A DNA stretch of 5,545 bases, from NCBI GenBank assembly GCA_937892345.1, contig CALAGF010000084.1, positions 1 to 5,545 of the forward strand, in the 5' to 3' direction. This document shows, piece by piece, positions 1-5,348 of the stretch. The position numbers and the translations under genes are program-made. The notes beneath the pieces were generated by a model, which did not search any database, was not told the origin of the DNA, and saw nothing but the letters and a program-made list of their open reading frames with translations. The stretch's first letter is position 1; each line of letters begins with the position of its first letter. Origin of the DNA: an uncultured Rhodocyclaceae bacterium (GTDB taxonomy: Bacteria > Pseudomonadota > Gammaproteobacteria > Burkholderiales > Rhodocyclaceae).

Positions 1-50
1 TACGAGATACCACTGTGTGACTGGAGTTCAGACGTGTGCTCTTCCGATCT
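1..50 (+). other. Illumina adapter contamination (P7/index/read-2 side)
   Basis: This is not biological sequence. Positions 1-8 match the end of the Illumina P7 flow-cell sequence, 9-16 (ACCACTGT) occupy the place of an 8-base i7 index (ACAGTGGT when read), and 17-50 match the whole TruSeq read-2 adapter, which begins GTGACTGGAG and ends CTCTTCCGATCT. The insert therefore starts at 51. Translated, the adapter gives the peptide GVQTCALPIS, a known contaminant of protein databases, so any ORF starting at 17 or 36 is an artefact. Confidence 0.98.
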
Positions 51-160
51 CAGTTGAAGGCAGCCTACGAGTTGAAGGAGCGCTACTTCAAGATTTGGGA
101 TTTCACGACACCAGAGGAAGCCTTGGCCGAATATCTTCAATGGCAGGAGTCGATATCCCC
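51..160 (+). pseudogene. ISL3-type transposase fragment, cut at both ends
   Basis: In the frame beginning CAG at 51 the DNA reads QLKAAYELKERYFKIWDF and, a few residues on, a segment rich in E and A ending LQWQESI. A helix with AYELKE followed by F.IWD and a W..SI ending resembles the helical region late in ISL3-family transposases, so I call it a remnant of one. The upstream part is lost at the adapter and the downstream part stops resembling a transposase near 155-160, just before the convergent KfrA-type gene ends at 166. No terminal repeat of an IS is visible at that edge. With only about 36 residues the family call is tentative; another DDE transposase or an unrelated helical protein is possible. 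Confidence 0.5.
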
Positions 161-165
161 CCTGA

Positions 166-1242
166 TTATTTCTCCGGGTCAAAGAGCGGCTCTTGGTTTT
201 CGGCATCCCCCTTGCGATGCCCGCCGCCTTTTGTTGCTGGTGCCTGACTGACGGTGAGCCTTTGCAGGATTTGTTCGTGGCTGGCCAATACTGCCTTTGC
301 TGCGGACAACTCTGTCTCCAGGCGGAGCCCGGCTTGATTCGCATCCTGCAACTTTTCTGCGTAGCTTTGGTTTTCCACGAGTAGTTCATCAATGCGTGCG
401 GCACGCTGGGCCAGACGCTCTTCCTGTTGTTGATTCTTCTGTTCGGAAACAGCCAGATGTTCCCGGGCTGTACGCAGCGGACGAATCTCAGATTCCAAAC
501 GATGTAACTCGCTACGAAGATGGGCCTGCTCGCTGGAAAGACGGGCATTATCCTGATGACTGTGGATGAGTTCCTGCTGTTTCGCGTTCACCGTTTCCTT
601 GGCTGCACGCAGTTCGCCCTGCAAGAACTGAATCTGCTGCTCGAACTGCCGCTGGTCCTGCTCCCGTTGTTCCTTCGCCGCCGTGCGGAAATGCTCCAGT
701 GCCTCTCTGGCATGCTGGTGCTTTTCTTCCAGCGATACCCGGTGCGCTTCTTCCTTCGCCTGTTGCCCTTCCATGTCCTGGATGCGCTGAGCCATTTGTG
801 CTCGAACAACTTTCTCTTCCTGAAGCGTGGCCAAGGTTTCGGCATGGTCCGATTTTTCTGCCGCCAACTCTACGGCCTGACGCTCAGATTGGCTGCGGAA
901 CGATTCCACTTCATTACGTAATGCGGAGATGGTGTCGTTCAGCCTAGTAGTTTCCGCCTTGTGCTTGTCGGTCAGAGCCGCCAAACGCTGATCAGCTTCC
1001 TCATGCAGGCGTTCGGCAAGCCTGGCGGCCAGATCCTGGATGGCCTCGCTGACCGCAACCTGAGCACCGTTACTCCCACCTTCCTCTTCCTCAATTTCCT
1101 TGAGGTAGCGGTGAATCGTGCCTTTCGAGCCGGTGTTGCCCAATTCGCCACGAATGGCGTCGATCGACGGGTAACGCCCCTGCGCCAACAGGTTGTCTCG
1201 CGCCCTCACCACTTCTGACTTGTAGATTCCGGCTCTGGCCAT
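166..1242 (-). CDS. KfrA-domain coiled-coil DNA-binding protein, TnpT-like
   Basis: A 358-residue protein with two parts. Residues 1 to about 56 (MARAGIYKSEVVRARDNLLA..., with the helix-turn-helix around 25-50 and the signature NTGSKGTIHRYLKEI) form the KfrA_N DNA-binding domain. From about 60 to 330 it is an almost unbroken charged coiled coil rich in E, Q, K, R and A, ending in a short GGGHRKG-containing tail. KfrA is a plasmid-borne, self-repressing DNA-binding protein. The same architecture, including the EEKHQHAREALEHFR stretch, is found in TnpT, the accessory protein that works with the tyrosine recombinase TnpS to resolve cointegrates of Tn4651-type transposons. The start at 1242 is preceded by GAGGA five bases upstream. 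No tnpS lies divergently upstream, so either the partner has been lost or this is a plasmid KfrA-like protein. The domain call is firm; the TnpT role is inferred. Confidence 0.85.
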   Translation of the reverse strand: MARAGIYKSEVVRARDNLLAQGRYPSIDAIRGELGNTGSKGTIHRYLKEIEEEEGGSNGAQVAVSEAIQDLAARLAERLHEEADQRLAALTDKHKAETTRLNDTISALRNEVESFRSQSERQAVELAAEKSDHAETLATLQEEKVVRAQMAQRIQDMEGQQAKEEAHRVSLEEKHQHAREALEHFRTAAKEQREQDQRQFEQQIQFLQGELRAAKETVNAKQQELIHSHQDNARLSSEQAHLRSELHRLESEIRPLRTAREHLAVSEQKNQQQEERLAQRAARIDELLVENQSYAEKLQDANQAGLRLETELSAAKAVLASHEQILQRLTVSQAPATKGGGHRKGDAENQEPLFDPEK

Positions 1243-1262
1243 GGCATCCTCGAATTTCGTAC

Positions 1263-1278
1263 CGTATTACGTAATACG
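1263..1278. promoter_or_regulatory. 16-bp perfect palindrome, probable operator
   Basis: CGTATTACGTAATACG is perfectly self-complementary. It lies 21 bp upstream of the KfrA/TnpT-like start codon, at the predicted transcription start, and a further TATTAC half-site follows at 1280-1285. A symmetric site here suits a dimeric HTH protein, most simply the product of the adjacent gene. It might also be part of a recombination core for TnpS/TnpT-type resolution. Confidence 0.6.
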
Positions 1279-1307
1279 ATATTACATACTAATTTAACGA
1301 AATTCAA
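1279..1307 (-). promoter_or_regulatory. Candidate promoter of the KfrA/TnpT-like gene
   Basis: On the minus strand there is a -35-like TTGAAT (1302-1307) and a -10-like TAATAT (1279-1284) separated by exactly 17 bp. Each box matches 4 of 6 consensus bases. The start point would fall near 1272, about 30 bp before the ATG at 1242 and inside a perfect palindrome, which fits self-repression as known for KfrA-type proteins. Only the spacing and position support it. Confidence 0.45.
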
Positions 1308-1477
1308 GGCTGTAAAACTACAAATTGTAAGCCACGATAATGGTTGATTATTGATTGTGATGGGTGATTGAGGGGAAAAATCATTCCGGAATGGTACGAA
1401 ATCGATGGTCACACCCAGATGTTTTGCGCACAAAAGCACTCAAAAAATTGCACGAAGCACACGGCGCACCAAAGTGG

Positions 1478-1494
1478 TATCACGTGAGGTGATA
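1478..1494. repeat. Short inverted repeat TATCAC-GTGAG-GTGATA
   Basis: Six-base arms TATCAC (1478-1483) and GTGATA (1489-1494) flank a five-base centre. It sits at the right edge of the AT-rich region where base composition changes. It may be a protein-binding site or part of an element boundary; nothing further identifies it. Confidence 0.35.
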
Positions 1495-1577
1495 TGAGTC
1501 TCATGTTCTTCAAGCCGATGTCGCAGGCGTTCTTTTCCGTGCTTGGCCGGAGGTGTGCTCAACGGCGGCAGATCATT

Positions 1578-1703
1578 TCATTCGCGACGTTTCTTGCGTC
1601 TCTGCAAACGGTCCGCAAGTTGTCTGGAGTAAGACTTGTTTTTTTGGCATTTCTTGAGGTAACGATTGAGAATCCAGAAGCCTGCGAACACCACAAGGAT
1701 CAT
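1578..1703 (-). CDS. Possible 41-residue membrane-anchored basic peptide, unrecognised
   Basis: An ATG at 1703 opens a 41-codon frame ending in TGA at 1578-1580. The product starts MILVVFAGFWIL, a short hydrophobic segment, and then becomes strongly basic, ending QRRKKRRE. That layout (one N-terminal membrane segment, Cys at about 19, basic cytoplasmic tail) is seen in real small membrane proteins. However, the ribosome-binding site is weak (only a GGA 4 bp before the ATG), I recognise no family, and basic tails can arise by chance. It lies downstream of the metal-efflux genes on the same strand but beyond their hairpin. Low confidence that it is expressed. Confidence 0.25.
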   Translation of the reverse strand: MILVVFAGFWILNRYLKKCQKNKSYSRQLADRLQRRKKRRE

Positions 1704-1851
1704 CGATCCAGACCAAAAGTATGTTGGTTAGTGTATGGTCCGGATGGCAAGTGTTTGTGGGTCATGGCAGCCTTCAGAGCTACGATTCTGCAACAGTCGG
1801 CAGCGGTCTTGGAGAGGAGTCGCTTAACTGCGCTACCCACCCCATGGCTTG

Positions 1852-1894
1852 GATACCTCGGCCATTCGGGGGCACCCCCGAGGGCCAAGGTATC
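1852..1894 (-). terminator. Long hairpin after the metal-efflux genes
   Basis: The left arm (1852-1872, GATACCTCGGCC...CGGGGG) pairs with the right arm (1875-1894, CCCCCGAGGGCC...GGTATC) across a two-base centre, with one mismatch and one small asymmetric bulge. The first arm base pair is 11 bp beyond the stop codon at 1905, the usual place for an operon-ending hairpin. There is no T-run on either strand after it, so it is not a textbook intrinsic terminator; it may stabilise the mRNA 3' end or stop transcription weakly. Confidence 0.5.
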
Positions 1895-1904
1895 GCTAGC
1901 GGCA

Positions 1905-2288
1905 TTACTTCAGCACGAATCGCACCGTAACCGCAGGTCCGTCCAGGCTCACCTGTGCTACGGCTTTGGTGCCCGGCGAAACAGCAAACGCTCCCTTGGC
2001 GACGAAACGTTCTCCGTCCGGCAGCAACTTGATCTCTTGCTTCTGGGTGCCGGTCAATACGGTCAGTTTCGCCGATCCCTTGGAGACGTTGGCGGGCTTG
2101 CCATGGTCTCGTACAAACAACTCGACCTGGTCCGGTTTGGCAACCAGTTCGTAGTCCATATCCTTGACCTCGCTGACGACGCCACCGTGCAGCGGTTTGT
2201 GTTCGTGGCCGTGCTCGTGGCCTCCGGCGGCGAAGGCAAGGCCGGACATGGAGAGGGAAACAGCGGCGAGAAGATGAATCGGTTTCAT
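1905..2288 (-). CDS. Secreted His-rich protein of a metal-efflux operon
   Basis: A 127-residue protein. Residues 1-20 (MKPIHLLAAVSLSMSGLAFA) are a typical Sec signal peptide with cleavage expected after AFA. The mature N-terminus is a metal-binding-like cluster, GGHEHGHEHKPLHGG (His at 24, 26, 28, 30 and 34), followed by about 90 residues with alternating hydrophobic pattern suggesting a beta-rich domain, ending VTVRFVLK. Genes of this kind commonly follow czcA/cusA-type pump genes; the product would bind metal in the periplasm and may hand it to the pump, but this is inferred. I chose ATG 2288 over an upstream start at 2327 because it gives a clean signal peptide and has AAAGGA five bases upstream. 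It lies 22 bp after the pump gene stop, so one operon. It has no cytochrome or CusF motif that I can name. Confidence 0.8.
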   Translation of the reverse strand: MKPIHLLAAVSLSMSGLAFAAGGHEHGHEHKPLHGGVVSEVKDMDYELVAKPDQVELFVRDHGKPANVSKGSAKLTVLTGTQKQEIKLLPDGERFVAKGAFAVSPGTKAVAQVSLDGPAVTVRFVLK

Positions 2289-2293
2289 GGGTT

Positions 2294-2299
2294 TCCTTT
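2294..2299 (-). promoter_or_regulatory. Ribosome-binding site deciding the start at 2288
   Basis: AAAGGA on the minus strand lies five bases before ATG 2288, within the 22-bp gap after the pump gene. No comparable site precedes the alternative start at 2327, which would overlap the pump gene. Confidence 0.6.
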
Positions 2300-2310
2300 C
2301 GTTGAAAAAA

Positions 2311-3582
2311 TTAAAGCGCACCTGCATCGCGGTCGGCCATCAGGCGTTCCACATCCTTGCGGCCAAACAGCCAGAACATGGCGGGCGTCAGGAAGGTGTC
2401 GAGCAGGGTTGAACTGATCAGGCCCGAGAAAATGACCACCGCCACCGGATGCAGGATTTCCGTGCCCGGTCGCTCGGCCTCGAAGAGCAACGGCGCCAGT
2501 GCGAAGGCCGTCACCAGTGCCGTCATCAAGACTGGCGCGAGGCGTTCCAGCGAGCCGCGCAGAATCATCTTGTGGTCGAAACTTTCACCCTCCATGCGCA
2601 TCAGGTTGATGTAATGGCTGACCTTGAGGATGCCGTTGCGCACCGAGATGCCGGCCAGCGTGATGAAACCGACCAGCGCGGCGACCGACAGCGGTTGCCC
2701 GGAAATCCACAAGCCGAGCACTGCGCCAACCAGCGCCAGCGGAATGTTGGCCATGATCAGCGCCGACAGCACGACCGACTGGTAGCGACTGAACAGCACC
2801 ACAAACATCAGGACCAGCGAGACGATGGAGAGTAGCCCGACCAGACGGGAAGCCTCTTCCTGCGCCTGGAACTGGCCGCCCAGGGTGATGAAGTAGCCTT
2901 CAGGCAGTTTGCTTTCGCCAACCACCTTGCGGATGTCCTCGACAATCTCGGACAGCGCCCGTCCTTGCGCGTTGGCCGAAATCACGATGCGCCGCTTGCC
3001 GTCGTCGCGGCTGACCTGGTTCGGCCCGTCGCCGTCCTCGATGGTGGCGATTTTTGCCAAGGGAATCGGGCCGCCGGGCGTCTCCAGCAAAATCTGCCCC
3101 AGCCCTTGCAACGAGCGTGATGATTCGGGCAAGCGCACGACCAGTGCAAAGCGCCGGCCACCCTCGACCACCTGGGTTACCTTTTCGCCTTCGACCAGGC
3201 TTTGCAGCGTCGCCAGAATCTGCGGCGTCGGCACGCCGTATTGCGCGGCCGTCGCATAATTGACGCTGACCTTGATCTGCGGCGCCAGCACCTGCTTCTC
3301 GATTTCCAGATCGGCGATACCGGGAATACCGGCCAGCCTGCCGCGCAGCGCATCGGCCTGACCGCGTAGCGTGTCGAGGTCGTCGCCAAAAATCTTGATG
3401 GCGATCTGCGAACGCACGCCGGACAGCATGTGGTCGATACGGTGCGAAATCGGCTGGCCGATGGCAATCGCCGCCGGCAGGTTGATCAGGCGGGCGCGAA
3501 TGTCCGCCGAAATCTCATCCATTGTGCGCGTCATTTCGGACGCCGGTTTCAGACCGACATCCAGTTCGCTGACGTGAACACC
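2311..3582 (-). pseudogene. CzcA-like heavy-metal RND efflux pump, 5' truncated
   Basis: The C-terminal 424 residues of an inner-membrane RND pump of the heavy-metal efflux (HME) type, normally about 1040 residues, that uses proton flow to expel metal ions with a membrane-fusion protein and outer-membrane channel. Visible parts, numbered from Met at 3534: the periplasmic porter segment LLSGVRS-like (MLSGVRSQIAIKIFGDD, 36-52), transmembrane segments at about 231-248, 256-277, 283-300, 332-350 and 360-389, and the HME signature GISVRNGILKVSHY (295-308). Reading continues upstream of that Met as GVHVSELDVGLKPASE, a real part of the family, so the Met is internal and the true start is lost. The frame loses similarity at about 3583, where tnpA sequence begins. 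The whole N-terminal half, with the proton-relay transmembrane segment 4, is missing, so this copy cannot work. Substrate uncertain; see the finding on missing methionines. Confidence 0.88.
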
Positions 3583-4782
3583 TTTCGGCCTTTGATGGGA
3601 ACCGAAAGCCGGATCGAGGAATTGCGCCCACGGGTAATCAGCACCTTGTTCTGTTATGGCTGCAACCTCGGGCCGACCCAGACAGCGCGCTCAATTCGGG
3701 GGATGAGCCGCAAGCAGATCGCCTGGCTCAACATCAAGTACGTGACGGAAGAGGTGCTGGAAAAAGCCATCGTCAAGGTCATCAATGCCTACAACAAGTT
3801 CGAATTGCCTGGCTACTGGGGATCAGGCAAGCATGCCTCGGCCGACGGCACGAAATGGAACCTCTACGAGCAGAACCTGATTTCCGAACATCACATCCGC
3901 TACGGTGGCTATGGCGGTATCGGCTACTACCATGTCTCCGACAAGTTCATCGCGCTGTTCAGCCACTTCATTTCCTGTGGCACCTACGAGGGCACTCACA
4001 TCCTCGACGGGCTGATGACCAACACCTCGGATATCCGGCCGGACACCATCCATGGCGACACCCAGGCCCAGAGCTACACGGTGTTCGCGCTTTCACACCT
4101 CTTGGGCATCAAACTGATGCCGCGCATCCGTGGCATCAAGGATCTGGTGTTCCATCGGCCCGACAGCAACAAGAAGTTCACACATATCGACCGGCTTTTC
4201 AGCGACGACATCAACTGGCAGATGATTGAGACTCATCTGCCAGACATGCTGCGCGTGGCCGTCTCCATCAAGCTCGGAAAGATTTCAGCATCGGCTATCC
4301 TGCGCCGCCTGGGTACTTACAGCCGAAAGAACAAGCTGTATTTCGCCTTCAAGGAACTCGGCAAGGTGATCCGAACCATGTTCCTGCTTAAATACGTTGG
4401 CAACGTCGAACTACGCCGGCTCATCCATGCGGAAACCAACAAGTCGGAGCAATTCAACGGTTTCGAGAAAAAACTGTTTTTCGGCGGAGAAGGGGTGATT
4501 GCCGAAAATCTGCGCCATGAACAGCGCAAGATCATCAAATACAACCATCTGGTCGCCAACCTAGTCATCTTGCACAACGTGGTTGGGATGAGCCGGGTGC
4601 TGAAGCAACTCCAAGCCGAAGGGGCTGTGATCAACCAGGAAGTCTTGGCCGGTCTGGCGCCATACCGGCTTGAGCACATCAATCGATTCGGCGATTACGT
4701 GCTGGATTTCCGACGCAAGGTCGAGACACTGGATGAGGGATTTCGAATTTTGGAGTCCGAATCAACAAGCCAAGATCAATGA
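3583..4782 (+). pseudogene. tnpA: Tn3-family transposase, 5' truncated
   Basis: The last 399 codons of a Tn3-family DDE transposase, normally about 990 residues, which cuts and joins transposon ends during replicative transposition. Landmarks in order: FCYGCNLGPTQTARS near the N-edge, SADGTKWN with catalytic Asp (3844-3846), GDTQAQS with the second Asp (4057-4059), and FKELGKVIRTMF with catalytic Glu (4354-4356), then KYNHLVANLVILHNV near the end. The full triad is present and there is no internal stop. An ATG at 3430 in frame is misleading, because 3430-3582 is antisense to the pump gene; real transposase sequence starts at about 3583. The DNA-binding N-terminal half is gone, so this copy is inactive. 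The ending resembles the Tn4430/Tn5401 type rather than Tn3 or Tn21; subgroup tentative. Confidence 0.92.
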
Positions 4783-4845
4783 CTATTGAATTTTTCGGAG
4801 GAAATCCCAATATCATGGATTGCCATGCACGTGCGTGGCCACTTT

Positions 4846-4851
4846 AGGGAG
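4846..4851 (+). promoter_or_regulatory. Ribosome-binding site deciding the start at 4858
   Basis: AGGGAG six bases before ATG 4858 is the best site in the region. The longer alternative start, TTG at 4786, would begin four bases after the tnpA stop and would add 24 residues with no family-like features. Confidence 0.65.
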
Positions 4852-4857
4852 ATGTTC

Positions 4858-5190
4858 ATGAGCAAGACGCTGACCGGCAGTGGTTCGATCACGATGAAAA
4901 ATCTGAATGGAACCTCAGACAAGGATTGTAGTTGCGGCTCTTGGCTGGGCCATTGGAAGAAGTTTTCAAAGACTTCCACGACACCGAAATGCCACGTGCA
5001 GGGATGCGAATCCCAAGCTGAGGTAGGGGCGCACGTCATTTTGCCGAACATGAAAGACGAATCGCTACGAAAACTCAATTTCATCGCGCCAATGTGCAAA
5101 ACACACAATGGAACGCCGAGTGGCGAGTACAAATCCAAGCCCGACAGCGTTTTCGTCAGCGCAAATAAGGCGCTGACCTGCGGAGCCTAA
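4858..5190 (+). CDS. Small Cys/His-rich HNH-like protein, uncharacterised
   Basis: An intact 110-residue protein with a striking set of metal-ligand-like residues: CSC at 24-26 followed by GSWLGHW, C45-x4-C50, then the GAHV motif (His 59) and IAPMCKTHN (C80, H83, N84). Two Cys pairs, a central H and a final C..HN are the layout of HNH (beta-beta-alpha-metal) nucleases and related treble-clef zinc domains, so a DNA- or RNA-binding or cutting role is possible, not shown. I recall similar uncharacterised short proteins with a conserved SxT-type start (MSKTLTGSGSI) and an ending like VSANKALTCG. No signal peptide or membrane segment. It starts 75 bp after tnpA with its own ribosome-binding site and ends 18 bp before a hairpin, so it is probably a passenger gene. 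Its Cys-rich codons and intact frame contrast with the broken genes around it. It might alternatively be a zinc-binding regulator. Confidence 0.72.
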   Translation: MSKTLTGSGSITMKNLNGTSDKDCSCGSWLGHWKKFSKTSTTPKCHVQGCESQAEVGAHVILPNMKDESLRKLNFIAPMCKTHNGTPSGEYKSKPDSVFVSANKALTCGA

Positions 5191-5208
5191 GTCTCAATTG
5201 ATAAGGGC

Positions 5209-5230
5209 AGGCCGGTGGAAACCGGCCTTT
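5209..5230 (+). terminator. Hairpin after the HNH-like gene
   Basis: AGGCCGGT (5209-5216) pairs perfectly with ACCGGCCT (5221-5228) across a GGAA tetraloop of the GNRA type, then only TT follows before GCAT. It sits 18 bp beyond the stop codon at 5190. The T-tract is short, so termination is likely but may be partial. Confidence 0.6.
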
Positions 5231-5266
5231 GCATAGACCAAGTAATTTCTGTTTTAGAACAATCGG

Positions 5267-5301
5267 CTAAGTGGTTTTTCCGAGGATTTCGCACGGTTCC
5301 C
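5267..5301 (-). repeat. Tn3-family terminal inverted repeat (right end)
   Basis: Read on the minus strand from its outer end at 5301: GGGAACCGTGCGAAATCCTC then GGAAAAACCACTTAG. Tn3-family repeats are 38 bp, begin GGGG and end CTAAG or close to it; the inner block CGGAAAAA(AA)CCAC...TAG matches the Tn4430 repeat as I recall it, and GGGAACCG matches Tn501/Tn1721. It points the expected way, with tnpA inside and the G-rich tip outside. It has three G's at the tip, not four, and no second copy exists in the window. Confidence 0.55.
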
Positions 5302-5348
5302 GGCCGACCCTCGTAAACGGGCAAGCCGCTGCGCCCCGAGAATACGTT

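Larger units (their letters stand above)
1252..1402. repeat. Three copies of an ACGAAAT motif in mixed orientation
   Basis: GAATTTCGT at 1252-1260 is matched in inverted orientation by ACGAAATTC at 1297-1305 (9 bp perfect), so these two enclose the 16-bp palindrome. The overlapping ATTTCGTACC at 1254-1263 is matched in inverted orientation by GGTACGAAAT at 1393-1402 (10 bp perfect, 129 bp between). Repeated half-sites spread over 150 bp are typical of a multi-site operator or a recombination/resolution region. Confidence 0.5.
1243..1493. other. AT-rich non-coding region, possible resolution site
   Basis: This 251-bp stretch is clearly richer in A and T than its surroundings and holds no convincing ORF. 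A 77-codon minus-strand reading across it shows no recognisable protein. It contains the promoter, the 16-bp palindrome and the ACGAAAT repeats. In Tn4651-type transposons the resolution site lies between divergent tnpS and tnpT, and this is the corresponding position beside the TnpT-like gene. I cannot align it to a known rst site from memory, so that role is a hypothesis. Confidence 0.35.
1494..1904. other. Stretch without a firm gene
   Basis: Apart from the doubtful 41-residue ORF (1578-1703) and the long hairpin (1852-1894), I see no supported gene here. A plus-strand frame open from 1494 to 2417 is mostly the shadow of the metal-efflux genes, and its part before 1905 has no recognisable protein. 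1704-1851 holds nothing I can name. The stretch joins the regulatory region of the TnpT-like gene to the end of the metal operon and may contain another element boundary. Confidence 0.5.
3583..5301 (+). mobile_element. Right end of a Tn3-family transposon
   Basis: The segment runs from the broken tnpA through a 110-residue passenger gene and a hairpin to a 35-bp sequence matching a Tn3-family terminal inverted repeat with its outer end at 5301. The left part, including the other terminal repeat, resolution system and tnpA 5' half, is not in the window. The left limit is a breakpoint, not an element end. The boundary at 5301 rests on similarity to repeats recalled from Tn4430 and Tn501. Confidence 0.55.

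Noticed and set aside
17..251. Two plus-strand ORFs (from 17 and 36)
   Set aside because: Both start inside the Illumina adapter and run antisense into the KfrA/TnpT-like gene; only 51-160 has protein similarity.
1616..1645. CAAGT/ACTTG stem followed by seven T's on the plus strand
   Set aside because: The stem is only 5 bp with a 13-base loop and no plus-strand gene precedes it.
1757..1850. tRNA-like run on the minus strand (GTAGCGCAGTTAAGCG)
   Set aside because: It recalls a D-arm, but there is no T-loop (TTCGAATC-like) sequence, acceptor pairing or anticodon arm at the right spacing.
1494..2417. 307-codon plus-strand ORF
   Set aside because: Most of it is antisense to the two metal-efflux genes, and the part before 1905 resembles no protein; GC-rich coding DNA often leaves long antisense frames open.
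3430..3582. Apparent N-terminus of a 450-residue transposase
   Set aside because: These codons are antisense to the pump gene and do not look like transposase; the true tnpA fragment begins at about 3583.
4786..4857. Longer TTG start for the HNH-like gene
   Set aside because: No good ribosome-binding site; the added residues lack family features, while ATG 4858 has AGGGAG six bases upstream.
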